Origin: Haematospirillum sp. H4485
GTDB taxonomy: Bacteria > Pseudomonadota > Alphaproteobacteria > Rhodospirillales > Rhodospirillaceae
Assembly: GCF_012102745.1 (NCBI RefSeq)
Contig: NZ_JAAVSY010000002.1
Location: 140,376 to 204,375 of the forward strand
Length of the DNA: 64,000 nucleotides
Direction of reading: 5' to 3'
The notes beneath the pieces are model-generated. The model was not told the origin of the DNA. It did no database searches and saw only the letters and a program-made list of their open reading frames with translations. A program made the translations under genes and the position numbers. How positions within the stretch are numbered: position 1 is the first letter of the stretch; each line of letters opens with the position of its first letter. Of this stretch, positions 1 through 8,772 are shown piece by piece.

Positions 1-117
1 GTAACAGCCGGGGTTGTCGTAACCCTGTACCGTCGGGAGTTTCACTCCCTGGCCCTGCAATCCCTGTCGCACCTGAACGCGATCGATCCGGCACCTCCGA
101 CAAGGCCCGGCCAGTAA
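1..117 (+). CDS. 3' end of an unidentified protein (partial)
   Basis: Frame 1 is open from the first base to a TAA at 115-117 and encodes the last 38 residues of a protein whose start lies outside the window. The piece begins with a short hydrophobic run (TAGVVVTLY) followed by a basic stretch and a proline-rich tail ending APPTRPGQ. This could be the last membrane segment and cytoplasmic tail of a membrane protein. There is too little sequence to name a family. It is the only frame at the left edge that looks coding, but support is limited to an uninterrupted frame and plausible composition. Confidence 0.45.
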   Translation, partial: VTAGVVVTLYRREFHSLALQSLSHLNAIDPAPPTRPGQ

Positions 118-167
118 TCACACCACGGCCCCGGGGTGAGCCATATTCCCGCCCCGGAACGCGTACA

Positions 168-407
168 TCAATGACGGGAAGAACGGTGTCCGCCACGCAC
201 CTTTGCTTCGGCCACAGCACGGTGGCGCAGGGCGGCAGCAGCCAGAACAGCGATACACAGAGAAGCTCCAAAGACTGCCATAAATGATGCCATAGGCCCT
301 GCCCCCGTCCTGAAGAATGACGATGGCTCTATAGTGGGGAGACCCGCACCGGGCCGCAAGGGAGCCGTAGGAACCATAGGCTCTTTTTTCCGGACGGGAA
401 TATTCAT
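168..407 (-). CDS. Possible small single-pass membrane protein, unknown function
   Basis: An ORF of 79 codons. Starting at the ATG at 407 puts an AAGGGC ribosome-binding site three bases upstream; the frame also extends to 446. The product has a basic N-terminus (MNIPVRKKE), a proline/glycine-rich middle, one clear hydrophobic segment around residues 39-60 (ASFMAVFGASLCIAVLAAAA), and a basic tail ending RGGHRSSRH. I recognise no family. It lies between the partial gene at the left edge and a frameshifted membrane-protein gene, in a region that otherwise looks non-coding, so it may be a chance ORF or a remnant. The rest of the stretch (408-624) shows no gene I can support. Confidence 0.3.
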   Translation of the reverse strand: MNIPVRKKEPMVPTAPLRPGAGLPTIEPSSFFRTGAGPMASFMAVFGASLCIAVLAAAALRHRAVAEAKVRGGHRSSRH

Positions 408-624
408 AAAGCCCTTGATTGTATCTACAGATACAAGAAACCCCATGGATGCTGCTCAGAGCCCCGGCTTTCACAGATCTTGGGCACGGCACGCAAACAA
501 CATCGCACGCAGAGCTACCGGATACCCTTACCGCACCGGATTACCCCGAACGGCGAATCCACCCTGCCGGGCAACACGAGGGAGGAACCTCCTCTCCTGG
601 AAAAAAGTCTTCCATGCGCTGTAG

Positions 625-986
625 TTATCCAATCCCAATAATAAACGCCCACACTCCCCCCAAAGCCAGGGCGATGAAAGACGCAAAACCGGAGCCGATT
701 GCCCAACGTCTGCAAGAATCACCACGCTCAGAGGATTCACACGTGTAAGCTGATTGTGAAAAATAGCAAAGAAATCCACGGAGTAGTGAAAGAGTGAACC
801 CAGCAGAAAAACAAATCAGGGATCCGGAGTATAGTCTGAGCGTAGCCCCACTCTTGAAGGTAACAAGCGCAGCAATCGCCGCCAAATTCCCTGCAATTAG
901 TCCATGAATAATCGTTACACCATAGTGGGCTGTGGACTGACAGCGGCCAGCGCAATTCGCTCTTGCTTATCGTACACGCCGCTCAT
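625..986 (-). pseudogene. Frameshifted small multi-pass membrane protein
   Basis: The ATG at 986 opens a frame (MSGVYDKQERIALAAVSPQPT) that stops at 917-915. The -1 frame overlapping there continues as YGVTIIHGLIAGNL and runs on to a stop at 625. Joined, they give a protein of about 120 residues with three or four hydrophobic segments: around the ATYGVTIIHG region, AAIAALVTF, SLICFSAGFTLSLLRGFL and ASFIALALGGVWAFIIGIG. This layout is common among small uncharacterised proteobacterial membrane proteins. One missing base near 924 explains the break. A real inactivating deletion and a sequencing error cannot be told apart from the sequence. Neighbouring DNA is gene-poor, which fits decay. Confidence 0.45.
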
Positions 987-1185
987 CTGTTAGCGCCCCC
1001 CCCTGAACATACAAAGAAAATACCTATATTAGGGATAATGGAAAAAGAATAAACAATCTTTGACAATCATTGACATCGGACAGGAATGTGCAAATTCCTG
1101 ATAAAGATAAGTATGTTATGTTGATATAATGGAGCGAACCGATGCTCTTCACTACTCAAACAGTAGTTTGCCCTTATTTCGCAAT

Positions 1186-1225
1186 AAAAAAGACCCCAGC
1201 ACATCATAATATGTGAAGAGGTCTT
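1186..1225 (-). terminator. Rho-independent terminator of tRNA-Met
   Basis: Read on the minus strand, AGACC...CACAT pairs with ATGTG...GGTCT and is followed by a run of six T. It starts just after the 3' end of the tRNA-Met gene. Confidence 0.65.
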
Positions 1226-1232
1226 CTGCATT

Positions 1233-1309
1233 TGGTAGCGGAGGAGGGATTTGAACCCCCGACCCCAGGATTATGATTCCCGTGCTCTAACCAGCTGAGC
1301 TACTCCGCC
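1233..1309 (-). tRNA. tRNA-Met (anticodon CAT)
   Basis: A 77-nt cloverleaf on the minus strand, starting GGCGGAGTAGCTC and ending with an encoded CCA. The acceptor stem (GGCGGAG/CTCCGCT region), D-loop AGCTGGTTAGA, anticodon loop ATCATAA and T-loop GGTTCAAATC are all visible. The anticodon CAT together with the body sequence matches the elongator methionine type common in alphaproteobacteria. A CAT tRNA could also be Ile2 with lysidine, but the flanking sequence resembles elongator Met. It has its own promoter at 1328-1356 and a terminator downstream, so it is a single-gene unit. Confidence 0.93.
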
Positions 1310-1327
1310 ATCGCGCTGGGAGCGCTG

Positions 1328-1356
1328 TGTTTATCTGTTCTCCCATTTTGTGTCAA
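1328..1356 (-). promoter_or_regulatory. Sigma-70-type promoter of tRNA-Met
   Basis: On the minus strand a perfect TTGACA (1356-1351) is followed after 17 bases by TAAACA (1333-1328), about 20 bases before the tRNA 5' end. It also argues against the upstream-most start (1327) of the oppositely oriented ligase gene. Confidence 0.7.
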
Positions 1357-1467
1357 GCTGGATCTTCAACAATATATTCACCATCACACAATCACGGATC
1401 ATGGACAAATGGCGACCAAAACAGCATGGTTCGGTCACCTTGTTGTTTGTACCGGATCCTTGCCACA

Positions 1468-2679
1468 ATGCCTGCCCGCTGCCTTCTGCTGATACCACTG
1501 GCCCCCGTCATAGGATTCATTGCCCCGAAAGGCCTGTGGATCCTGGTGATGCTGACGGCCCTGTGGGGACTGTGGCACGTTCGCCCCTCGATGAGGGACC
1601 TGTGGTCCTACAACCCCTGGCTCTGGTCCCTGTTCCTTGTCGGGCTGGCACTGTCCCCCCTGTCCCTGATACCGGGCCACAGCGCTGTCGTCGCCCTGCG
1701 TCTCTTGCTGCTGACCCTGTGCGGTTCTGTGATCGCCATGGCCATGATGAGACTGGACACGCACCAGCGCGGCACACTCGCCCTGGTAACATTAGGCATC
1801 GCAACAGGGATTGGCGCCCTGGCCCTTCTGGATATGCAGACAGCCGGTATGCTGAGCATCCCGTGGCGCAAAACAATCACGATCAAGGCCTTGACCCAGG
1901 GCAGTCCCTACAGCCGTGGGGCAGCCTTTCTGGCACTGCTTCTGTTCCCCTGCGCCTTTGCCGGCTGGCAGGGGGGATGGCGGCGTAGCAGCATCACAAT
2001 CGCATTCCTCGCACTTGCTGTCCTCAGCCAACACTCCAGTGAAACAGCCATCGGGGCCGTCCTTCTGGGTGGAACCGCAGCAGCAGTGATCCGCGTTCTG
2101 CCTGCCTTGTGGCGGTTGGTACCTGTGGCTCTGGCAACCGGCCTGCTGCTGATGCCTCTTCTGGCCCCGTCCCAGAATAGCCCGGCCTATTGCTTCTTTG
2201 TCGAACGGGCGCCATCCATGGCCCACCGCATGATGATCTGGACCTTCACAACCGGGAAAATCCAGGAACAGCCGCTGATCGGGTATGGCCTGGAGGCAGA
2301 GCGCGTCATCGAAGGGGGTAATGACACCATAGCCATGACCCGGTGCCATAATGGGACAACACTGGGCTATCTTGAAGCCATGCCACTGCACCCGCACAAC
2401 GGCCCGCTTCATATCTGGTTTGACCTGGGCCTTGTCGGGGCCATCCTCGCGGCGGCGGCTCTTTTCTTTGCCCTGCGCCGTATCCCTCCCGGAACGCCAC
2501 GGGTAGCCACCACAGGCGGAGCCGTTATAGCCTTTGTCATTGCATCGCTGGGCTATGGGCTTTGGCAAACGTGGTTTGTGTGCGCCTTGTGGATTGCCCT
2601 GCTGTTCCTGACCCCCTTGCCACAGGAAAACAGCATGGCCCCAAAAGATGGAGACCTTGATACAGCTGCAGCATCATGA
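1468..2679 (+). CDS. O-antigen ligase / Wzy-like polytopic membrane protein
   Basis: About 403 residues with roughly ten hydrophobic segments. A large loop in the second half is followed by the motif HPHNGPLHIWFDLGLVG, typical of the O-antigen ligase/polymerase (WaaL/Wzy, RfaL) superfamily. In characterised members an equivalent loop takes part in transferring polysaccharide from undecaprenyl diphosphate to lipid A core at the periplasmic face. The frame extends upstream to 1327, but that part overlaps the tRNA-Met promoter and is not membrane-like, so I start at the ATG at 1468; an ATG at 1426 is also possible. No strong ribosome-binding site decides between them. Other glycan polymerases share the fold, so the substrate is open. 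No LPS gene cluster accompanies it. Confidence 0.7.
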   Translation: MPARCLLLIPLAPVIGFIAPKGLWILVMLTALWGLWHVRPSMRDLWSYNPWLWSLFLVGLALSPLSLIPGHSAVVALRLLLLTLCGSVIAMAMMRLDTHQRGTLALVTLGIATGIGALALLDMQTAGMLSIPWRKTITIKALTQGSPYSRGAAFLALLLFPCAFAGWQGGWRRSSITIAFLALAVLSQHSSETAIGAVLLGGTAAAVIRVLPALWRLVPVALATGLLLMPLLAPSQNSPAYCFFVERAPSMAHRMMIWTFTTGKIQEQPLIGYGLEAERVIEGGNDTIAMTRCHNGTTLGYLEAMPLHPHNGPLHIWFDLGLVGAILAAAALFFALRRIPPGTPRVATTGGAVIAFVIASLGYGLWQTWFVCALWIALLFLTPLPQENSMAPKDGDLDTAAAS

Positions 2680-2718
2680 GACCCTTTCGGGAAGAAAATC
2701 GATGACGGGCCTGTCTGA

Positions 2719-3654
2719 ATGTCAACGGTTCTGGTTGCAACACCGTCCAACGCCGCACTGTGGGCAGAGCTGCTGCAACGTGCCTGCCCTGGAAGAACCA
2801 TCTCCTTCTATGACAAGACAGCCCCGCTTGCCCGGTCAACCGATGACCTGATCCTCTGGAAGCCGGACCAAGACCTATTTGAGCATGTTGTGGTGAGACG
2901 CTCCATCTTTTGTCTTGGGGCCGGCGTAGACGCCATTCTGGCACTCCCCAACCTGCCCCGCACCGTTGACCTTTTCCGCCTGGTTGATACCGGCATGGCA
3001 CCACAAATGGCAGCATGGTGCAGTTACGCCGTGCTTCACTTCTTCCGTGACATGGATGCCTATCAGGACAGCCAAAGGGAAAAGAGGTGGCACCCGCTGC
3101 CATACCGGGCACCCGCAGACTTCCCGGTTGGCATTCTGGGAGCCGGTACATTGGGAATAGCCGTTGCCCGAGCCTTGTCCGGGTTTGGCATACCCGTGAC
3201 CGGCTGGCGTCGCACTGCCTCCGGACAGGCAACCGATTTTCCCTGTGTCTATGGCCCGGAAGGGCTGCACACCCTTCTTGCCAACAGTATGGCTGTCATT
3301 TGCTTGCTGCCCCTGACACCAAAAACCCGGGGCCTGATCGATGCCGGATTCCTGGCACGCATGCGCCAAGGGTCCGTGTTGATCAACGCGTCACGCGGGG
3401 ATCTGGTCGTGGAAAAAGATCTGCTCAACGCTCTGGAGCAAGAACATCTGCACGGTGCTTTTCTGGATGTGACATCTCCGGAACCACCGCCCCTGGACTC
3501 ATCCCTGTGGCATCACCCCGGCATCCGGTTGACACCACACAGTGCGGCCGCAACCATACCTGAAACGGCTGTCGCGCAAATAGCCGCTGCACTGGAACAG
3601 CTTGACCGGGGTGAGCGGCCCGCCGGGTACGTTGATCCCGATCAGGGATACTGA
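2719..3654 (+). CDS. ghrA: Glyoxylate/hydroxypyruvate reductase A-like D-2-hydroxyacid dehydrogenase
   Basis: A protein of 311 aa in the D-isomer-specific 2-hydroxyacid dehydrogenase family, closest in layout to GhrA. Such enzymes reduce glyoxylate or hydroxypyruvate with NAD(P)H in the cytoplasm. The Rossmann fingerprint GILGAGTLGIAVA lies near residue 135. The family motifs LPLTPKTRGLI and INASRGDLVVE follow, and HPGIRLTPHSAA carries the catalytic His region; the active-site Arg precedes it in the NASRG segment. Length is normal for GhrA. It follows the ligase gene by about 40 bases and may be cotranscribed. The next gene is convergent. Exact substrate preference cannot be read from sequence. 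Confidence 0.85.
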   Translation: MSTVLVATPSNAALWAELLQRACPGRTISFYDKTAPLARSTDDLILWKPDQDLFEHVVVRRSIFCLGAGVDAILALPNLPRTVDLFRLVDTGMAPQMAAWCSYAVLHFFRDMDAYQDSQREKRWHPLPYRAPADFPVGILGAGTLGIAVARALSGFGIPVTGWRRTASGQATDFPCVYGPEGLHTLLANSMAVICLLPLTPKTRGLIDAGFLARMRQGSVLINASRGDLVVEKDLLNALEQEHLHGAFLDVTSPEPPPLDSSLWHHPGIRLTPHSAAATIPETAVAQIAAALEQLDRGERPAGYVDPDQGY

Positions 3655-3657
3655 CGA

Positions 3658-4464
3658 TCAGCGGAACACGACCCTGTCGTGACTCAGCCACAGGATAGCC
3701 CCACTGTCAGTTCTCACCTGATGATACAGCGCACCTGTTTTCCGCATCCCGGGATCAGACACAAGCACATGCCGGGAATCAAGTGGCCCACTGACGACGG
3801 TTCTGGAGTGCAGAATGCGACACCCGGGGCCAGCTATAATCCGACCGGCCTCTGCATACTGGTGCATGCCCAGCGCGGCATGGTAACGGCGCAGAAGGTC
3901 GGGGTTAACACAGGCATACTCCTGCTGGCGAACCATGCCCTGCCCGAATTCCAGCACAGGCGAGGACGAAAGCCCTGCATCAATAAAGGTAGCAAGAGAA
4001 TGTACAGGGGCCGCGTTATCCCCGTAACCGGTCCGATAATGGTTTGCCAGCGTCATAAGATCACGGGGAACGAACCCAAGCGACTGGTATATACGTGACC
4101 CGTTACCATCGCCCAAACGGTCCAGGCGTTGCTTCCAGTCGCTGAAACGGCAGCACGCATCGAAACCAACCCTGTGAAACTCCGGATCATGCCGGAATGT
4201 CTGCAATTCATTGTACAGTCCCCTCAGGACAGCAACATGATCGGCTTCTATCGGTGAAGCTGGCGACCCCATACGACCAGCAGACACGTTATGATCAAGA
4301 TATCGGGGAAGAAAGAGTGCGCACAGAACAACAAGACATGCGAACAGGGCTGTCCGAACAACACGTCGCCGCACTGGCGGACCAAGGCGTACGCAGGACC
4401 GCATCGCCGCACAGGCCATGGCAAAAAACAGGATCAGGGACAGGATAAACGTGATTTCCTGCAT
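3658..4464 (-). CDS. Membrane-anchored protein of unknown function
   Basis: About 268 residues from the ATG at 4464 (MQEITFILSL); a start at 4488 is also open. Two hydrophobic segments occupy the N-terminus (about residues 4-24 and 38-55), separated by a basic loop with RRRVVRT. About 200 soluble residues follow, probably periplasmic. The soluble part contains cysteines in DACCRF, YACVN and GPGCRI, and aromatic-rich helices (LANHYRTGY, DLLRRYHAALGMHQYAEAG). I recognise no family and see no catalytic motif. It ends four bases after the convergent ghrA. Composition is like its neighbours, so it is probably a real gene. Confidence 0.55.
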   Translation of the reverse strand: MQEITFILSLILFFAMACAAMRSCVRLGPPVRRRVVRTALFACLVVLCALFLPRYLDHNVSAGRMGSPASPIEADHVAVLRGLYNELQTFRHDPEFHRVGFDACCRFSDWKQRLDRLGDGNGSRIYQSLGFVPRDLMTLANHYRTGYGDNAAPVHSLATFIDAGLSSSPVLEFGQGMVRQQEYACVNPDLLRRYHAALGMHQYAEAGRIIAGPGCRILHSRTVVSGPLDSRHVLVSDPGMRKTGALYHQVRTDSGAILWLSHDRVVFR

Positions 4465-4664
4465 GGTTTCCACCTTGTCCGAAAGCACAACGCTGACAAG
4501 CCAGGATTACAGGACACATTATTCCCCCCACCCGGATGCACAGGACAGGCAGAAACAGAAAGACAGCACACGGTATACAGCCAGAACCATGGCTGAAGCA
4601 CACAAACAGCCACATATGTTACACGCTGGCATATGACCGCCTGGAAAGACAGGCACAGCAAACA

Positions 4665-4689
4665 TGTCCCCGGGATTTCCCCGGGGACA
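4665..4689 (-). terminator. Hairpin terminator downstream of the first RTX gene
   Basis: TGTCCCCGGG and CCCGGGGACA form a near-perfect stem with a short loop, placed 40 bases after the stop of the RTX gene at 4730. The T-tract after it on the minus strand is weak (TGTTTGC). Confidence 0.5.
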
Positions 4690-4729
4690 AAATCAGTTCC
4701 TGCACCACGGCCGGGTCAGAGATGAGCTT

Positions 4730-6658
4730 CTACACAAACTCCGGTGCCGAAACAGCAAACAAACCACCGGTTATCAGCGTATAGTCTGTCACGTCAGATG
4801 GCATAAGGTGCACAACCCCCATCATGGTGATGGCCATTTCATGCGTCTGGATATCACCATCCACATCCCCGTACAGGACCAACCCACTTCCATCCTGTGC
4901 CCGCTGATACCAGAGGGAATGGGCTGTCGGCGTCTGACCGGAGAAACCGAACAGCTGCTCCCCCGGCTGCAGGGTGTTGGCATCAATATTCATCAAACAG
5001 ATACGGTCACCATCAGCCCGGCTGAAATCAACAATGATGTCGCCGAATGTCTCGTCCAGGGACCAATACTGAAACGCATCGGATGACTCTCCACCGGTCA
5101 GGGTATCGGCTCCTTGCCCACCTGTCAGATAGTCAATGCCATCTCCGCCCTTCAGGCGATCATTCCCGTCGCCTCCAACCAAGTGATCGGAGCCATCACG
5201 CCCGACAAGAAGGTCATCGCCACCGCGACCATGGATCCTGTCATCCTCCGAACCACCAAACAGCAGATTGGCATTGTCTGTACCCAGAACAACATTGTTC
5301 ACACCATCTTTACCAACAAACGTGCTGATGCCGACAAAATCAGGAGCCTCCAGATCCGCAACAATTGTGTCGTCCCTAGAGGACACAAACGTCAGTGCCG
5401 AACCAACAATATCGGCTGCCAGCCCGGATGAAGGCGCATTCTGCACACGGACTGCCGCCTGCATAACCCCGCTGTCGGGCACCCGCACCGGCGAACTGTC
5501 TGAATGGCCTAGGTCCGGAGGGAACGGCAGGTCTCCGGCCAAGAGAATATCCTTCCGCTCCAGATCATCGACCCCATTCAATCGCACTTTAAGCTCAGGG
5601 GTTGATACGTCACCATCCCTGTCCACAGACAGCAGCAGATCACCCCCGTCACGGGTGAACCAGGCCGAATACGGGGTTGCTACGTCGCCCGCAAAATCAA
5701 GCTGTGGTGCCAGCCTGGAAAGATCGATGCGGTCGCCCTCGTCCTGACTGAAGTCACGGATGATGTCCCCTGGCACAGGGTCAAACGCAGAAAAAACAAA
5801 CAGATCGGCACCGGGTCCACCGATCATGATGTCCGCACCGATCCCACCGTCCAGAATATCATCCCCGAAGCCACCCGAGAGAGCATCATCACCAAAGTCA
5901 CCATGCAGCACGTTCTGCCCCACATCACCGAGCAAAACATCATTACCCATGCCCCCGGTCACGTTTTCGACATTGCGTATGACATCGCCCGGTACGCCAC
6001 CGATCCAGACAGCACTGCTGTCCGAACCATTCAGCTCAACCCACAAAGACGGGAACTGTCCCCTGTAAAGGACCGTATCCCGGCCCTCTCCCCCGTCCAG
6101 AATCCGCTTCCCGCCAAGGCCGGTCAGGACATCATCCCCCGGCCCACCGTACACATGGCTGTACCCTGACGCAGCCAAACGGTTGTTAGCCGCATCCCCG
6201 ATCAAAGTACCCATGACAGGGGACATCAGCGTAACATTCTTGATGCTTTCCATGCCGGGCACTGTCAAGTCGACCAATACCTCAGGGCTACCGGCAGCCG
6301 GCTGCATATGCATCACACGGCCATTCTGATGAATAACAAGATCAGATCCCAGATCCCTGGCAACACGATGGACAGAGCCAGATGCGTCTGTAAGAGAAGA
6401 CGCCGCTTCACCGGCACCGGAAGCTACAATCGTAACCCCGGTCAGGTCCTCATCAGGATCTGGAAACATAATATTGTACACACCATTCTGGGCCATATCG
6501 CCAAGCCGGTCCAGAACACGCCCGGCCTCACGGCCAATATCCGGAAGCTCCACCTTCTTTACCGCGTCAACACCGTTCTGGATCACATCACCAACCTGAT
6601 CCAAAGCATCCTGACGCGCTTCCTTGTCTTTCAGAAGACGAGACCATTTGATTTTCAT
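4730..6658 (-). CDS. RTX-type calcium-binding repeat protein (642 aa, two repeat blocks)
   Basis: The largest intact member of the local RTX family. Glycine/aspartate-rich nonapeptides of the GGxGxDxLx type occur at about residues 170-285 (GGPGDDVLTG, GGFGDDILDGGIGADIMIGG) and 460-525 (GGDGNDRLKGGDGIDYLTGG). Each block ends in a D-I-I-x-D-F-S-x-x-x-G-D-R-I segment like that of serralysin C-termini. A module with a W-Y/F motif and D-x-D-G-x-[IV]-x-T-x-E then follows (about 320-375 and 570-625). The N-terminal 130 residues are helical and unrelated to these. There is no Sec signal peptide, as expected for type I secretion. AGGAGG sits before the ATG. Function (adhesin, S-layer-like or enzyme-less exoprotein) is not evident, and no type I secretion genes are in the window. 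Confidence 0.8.
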   Translation of the reverse strand: MKIKWSRLLKDKEARQDALDQVGDVIQNGVDAVKKVELPDIGREAGRVLDRLGDMAQNGVYNIMFPDPDEDLTGVTIVASGAGEAASSLTDASGSVHRVARDLGSDLVIHQNGRVMHMQPAAGSPEVLVDLTVPGMESIKNVTLMSPVMGTLIGDAANNRLAASGYSHVYGGPGDDVLTGLGGKRILDGGEGRDTVLYRGQFPSLWVELNGSDSSAVWIGGVPGDVIRNVENVTGGMGNDVLLGDVGQNVLHGDFGDDALSGGFGDDILDGGIGADIMIGGPGADLFVFSAFDPVPGDIIRDFSQDEGDRIDLSRLAPQLDFAGDVATPYSAWFTRDGGDLLLSVDRDGDVSTPELKVRLNGVDDLERKDILLAGDLPFPPDLGHSDSSPVRVPDSGVMQAAVRVQNAPSSGLAADIVGSALTFVSSRDDTIVADLEAPDFVGISTFVGKDGVNNVVLGTDNANLLFGGSEDDRIHGRGGDDLLVGRDGSDHLVGGDGNDRLKGGDGIDYLTGGQGADTLTGGESSDAFQYWSLDETFGDIIVDFSRADGDRICLMNIDANTLQPGEQLFGFSGQTPTAHSLWYQRAQDGSGLVLYGDVDGDIQTHEMAITMMGVVHLMPSDVTDYTLITGGLFAVSAPEFV

Positions 6659-6837
6659 GGCAGATTCCCTCCTGCGCCTTGATATTTATGAATCAAAGTG
6701 CGTTCTTTCCCATGCAAAAATCAACTATAGATATTCTCTTCTCTATACAAACAACCATGAAAAGGAGGGGATGCCCACAGGTCACAAAACCTTTGCAACC
6801 CGCCCCTGAAGACAGCCCTGCTTGCCCGGGAAAAACG

Positions 6838-7710
6838 CTACAAAATAGCTGTCAGGAATCCTTGGTCAAAAGAAAGCGGGGACATGCCCTGCAAAAAAAT
6901 ATTAATTTCACTGCTTTCGACATTACCATCGACATCCCCCTCCAACCAGATTGGCTTGCCGGCACCGCTGACCGTATACCATAAGGCATGAGGCGCAGGC
7001 TTTTCACCGGCAAGGACGAAAGACTGTTCCCCGGGCATGTTCTTGTCCGCATCCGTCAGCAAATCAATCTTCAATTCCAGGGAAACAAGTGTTTTCTCGG
7101 CCACAGAGCGCTCAAGACGTGCACCATGCCCCTCGAATGTGTTCGACGCAAATGCATACATGCCCTGCTGCCCCGCCTTGCTTCCGGCGTGGTCAACCAG
7201 CACAGACAAAAGCGTAACGGCCCCGAAAGACGTTGCTTCGGCATGGCTGTAGAACCAGGCTGAACCATGTCGGTCAACCAGCAGAAAAAGCGGCGCCGAA
7301 CCCGTTTCCGGGACTTCAATAAACCCCTGGACCTCGGGACCAGTCTCCGGATCCTTCAGAGGATAAAAAACATCATTCATAAACAGGTTGACTTCCTGGG
7401 TTTCCACATTTCCGTCCGTGTCTCCCCTCAGGGCGATAATCCCGTTTGATTCATCCAGCCACAGGGACCAGGGAAAAGACTCAGAACCGCTGAAAAACAA
7501 CCCCTCCCCCGTACCAGAGAGGTGGAAAATCTGACCGTCATCGGTGTGAAAGTCTGTTACGATATCGTCACCGTCATACCCCTCTGTCACATAAGACAGC
7601 TGGTCCGGTACAGACGTATGCAACGTAAGATCCAGCATGGTATCGGCAAAGCCCTCAATATCCATCGGGCCTGCGGCATGAACGAACGAGCGTTGTGCAT
7701 CATATGTCAC
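6838..7710 (-). CDS. RTX-family paralogue lacking nonapeptide repeats, two LWY-DxDG modules
   Basis: A protein of 290 aa from a GTG at 7710 preceded by GGGGGA. It belongs to the neighbouring family by its shared module and not by RTX repeats. Copy one (about residues 60-120) contains WSLWLDES and GDTDGNVETQE; copy two (about 225-285) contains HALWYTVSG and GDVDGNVESSE. Between them lies a region with no recognisable motif (GSAPLFLLVDRHGSAWFYSH). A D-x-V-T-D-F-H-x-x-D-G segment precedes copy one, as in the RTX paralogues. There is no signal peptide. I infer an extracellular or surface role from its relatives. The absence of nonapeptides means Ca-roll folding is not expected here. Confidence 0.65.
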   Translation of the reverse strand: MTYDAQRSFVHAAGPMDIEGFADTMLDLTLHTSVPDQLSYVTEGYDGDDIVTDFHTDDGQIFHLSGTGEGLFFSGSESFPWSLWLDESNGIIALRGDTDGNVETQEVNLFMNDVFYPLKDPETGPEVQGFIEVPETGSAPLFLLVDRHGSAWFYSHAEATSFGAVTLLSVLVDHAGSKAGQQGMYAFASNTFEGHGARLERSVAEKTLVSLELKIDLLTDADKNMPGEQSFVLAGEKPAPHALWYTVSGAGKPIWLEGDVDGNVESSEINIFLQGMSPLSFDQGFLTAIL

Positions 7711-7831
7711 GATATTCCCCCTTCAACGGTTTCTGACCGCAAAAGCATCTCCCCCCTGCATCATCCAGAACAAGGATGCAGGACAACAGCCAGCGGTGCA
7801 AAAAGAAACCGAAGATAACAATCTTCAGGGG

Positions 7832-8539
7832 CTAGACAACCCCATATTGAAAGACAACATCGGAGGGCTGTAATTCGGTTGCGCCACGCAGAACAATCTG
7901 TATTTCCTGCGTATCCACATGCCCGTCCGTATCCCCAAAAAGAGTCAGATCCTTGCCATTACCGGCAACGCAGTACCACAGGGCATTGGCCTCAGGCTCG
8001 GTTCCGTGAAAGGCCAAGGGCAAGGGGTGCTCGGAATCAGGCTTGAAGCCATCCTGAACAGACGCCTGCAAAAGGGTGTCCGCAAACACAAACTGAATAA
8101 CATCCCCCTGATCATGACTGAAATCCGTAATGATATCCCCCCGGGTTTCAGACGCACTGCTGTACAGAAAACGGTCAGCCCCCGCACCACCCGTCAACAG
8201 GTCGGCACCCGAACCTCCGGCCAGAGTATCACGACCCGGGCCACCATCCAGAACGTCCGGCCCACCACGACCACGCAACCAGTCATCACCCTCCATCCCC
8301 TGCAACCGATTGGGGCGCCTGTCCCCGGTCAAGCTGTCCGGAGCATGACCCCCGATAGCGCCCGAGGCATACCGAACTGTTGATACCTGCTCTCCCCCGA
8401 CAAAGACAGGGGTAGGAGCACCCTCCTCCAATGAAACAACAACAGATCTGTCGGTGCCGCTGTAATCCAGCAGCTTGTTCCTGGACGTATATCTCCATGT
8501 TACTTCGGCAGCAGCCAAAGGGCTTGGCAAGGAACGCAT
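7832..8539 (-). CDS. RTX-type calcium-binding repeat protein (235 aa)
   Basis: A short family member. Nonapeptide repeats lie at about residues 75-125 (GMEGDDWLRGRGGPDVLDGGPGRDTLAGGSGADLLTGG region). They are followed by RGDIITDFSHDQGDVI and then the shared module with NALWYCVAGNGKDL and GDTDGHVDTQE, ending near the C-terminus at LQPSDVVF. The ATG at 8539 has GAGG eight bases upstream. The layout of repeats plus a C-terminal beta module matches secreted type I substrates whose signal is C-terminal. No enzymatic domain is visible. It sits between paralogues on the same strand with gaps of about 120 and 230 bases. Confidence 0.75.
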   Translation of the reverse strand: MRSLPSPLAAAEVTWRYTSRNKLLDYSGTDRSVVVSLEEGAPTPVFVGGEQVSTVRYASGAIGGHAPDSLTGDRRPNRLQGMEGDDWLRGRGGPDVLDGGPGRDTLAGGSGADLLTGGAGADRFLYSSASETRGDIITDFSHDQGDVIQFVFADTLLQASVQDGFKPDSEHPLPLAFHGTEPEANALWYCVAGNGKDLTLFGDTDGHVDTQEIQIVLRGATELQPSDVVFQYGVV

Positions 8540-8690
8540 GGCGCCTCACATGACAGCCGAGGGAAGATTATGGGTTCATTGTACGCCTTTTGATTGTATT
8601 TACGCAAGTACCAAGCGGGCCAAGAATATCCTGTCCCTTGGACACAGGCATCTTTATTTGGCTGCAAGGAAATACTGCAGCACAAACAAA

Positions 8691-8731
8691 AAGATCCCCC
8701 CCGGATCCACAACACCGTGATTCCGGGGGGC
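8691..8731 (-). terminator. Rho-independent terminator after the RTX paralogue at 8773
   Basis: On the minus strand CCCCCCGGAATCACGG pairs with CCGTGATTCC-type complement across a short loop (stem CCCCCCGGA/TCCGGGGGG), followed by ATCTTTTTG. Confidence 0.65.
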
Positions 8732-8772
8732 CTGTTTATACAAAAAATACGGATGTGCGCACTTTATACTCC

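Noticed and set aside
1327..1467. Coding N-terminal extension of the O-antigen ligase-like gene
   Set aside because: It overlaps the tRNA-Met promoter, is polar and shows no ribosome-binding site; a later start keeps the normal membrane-first layout.
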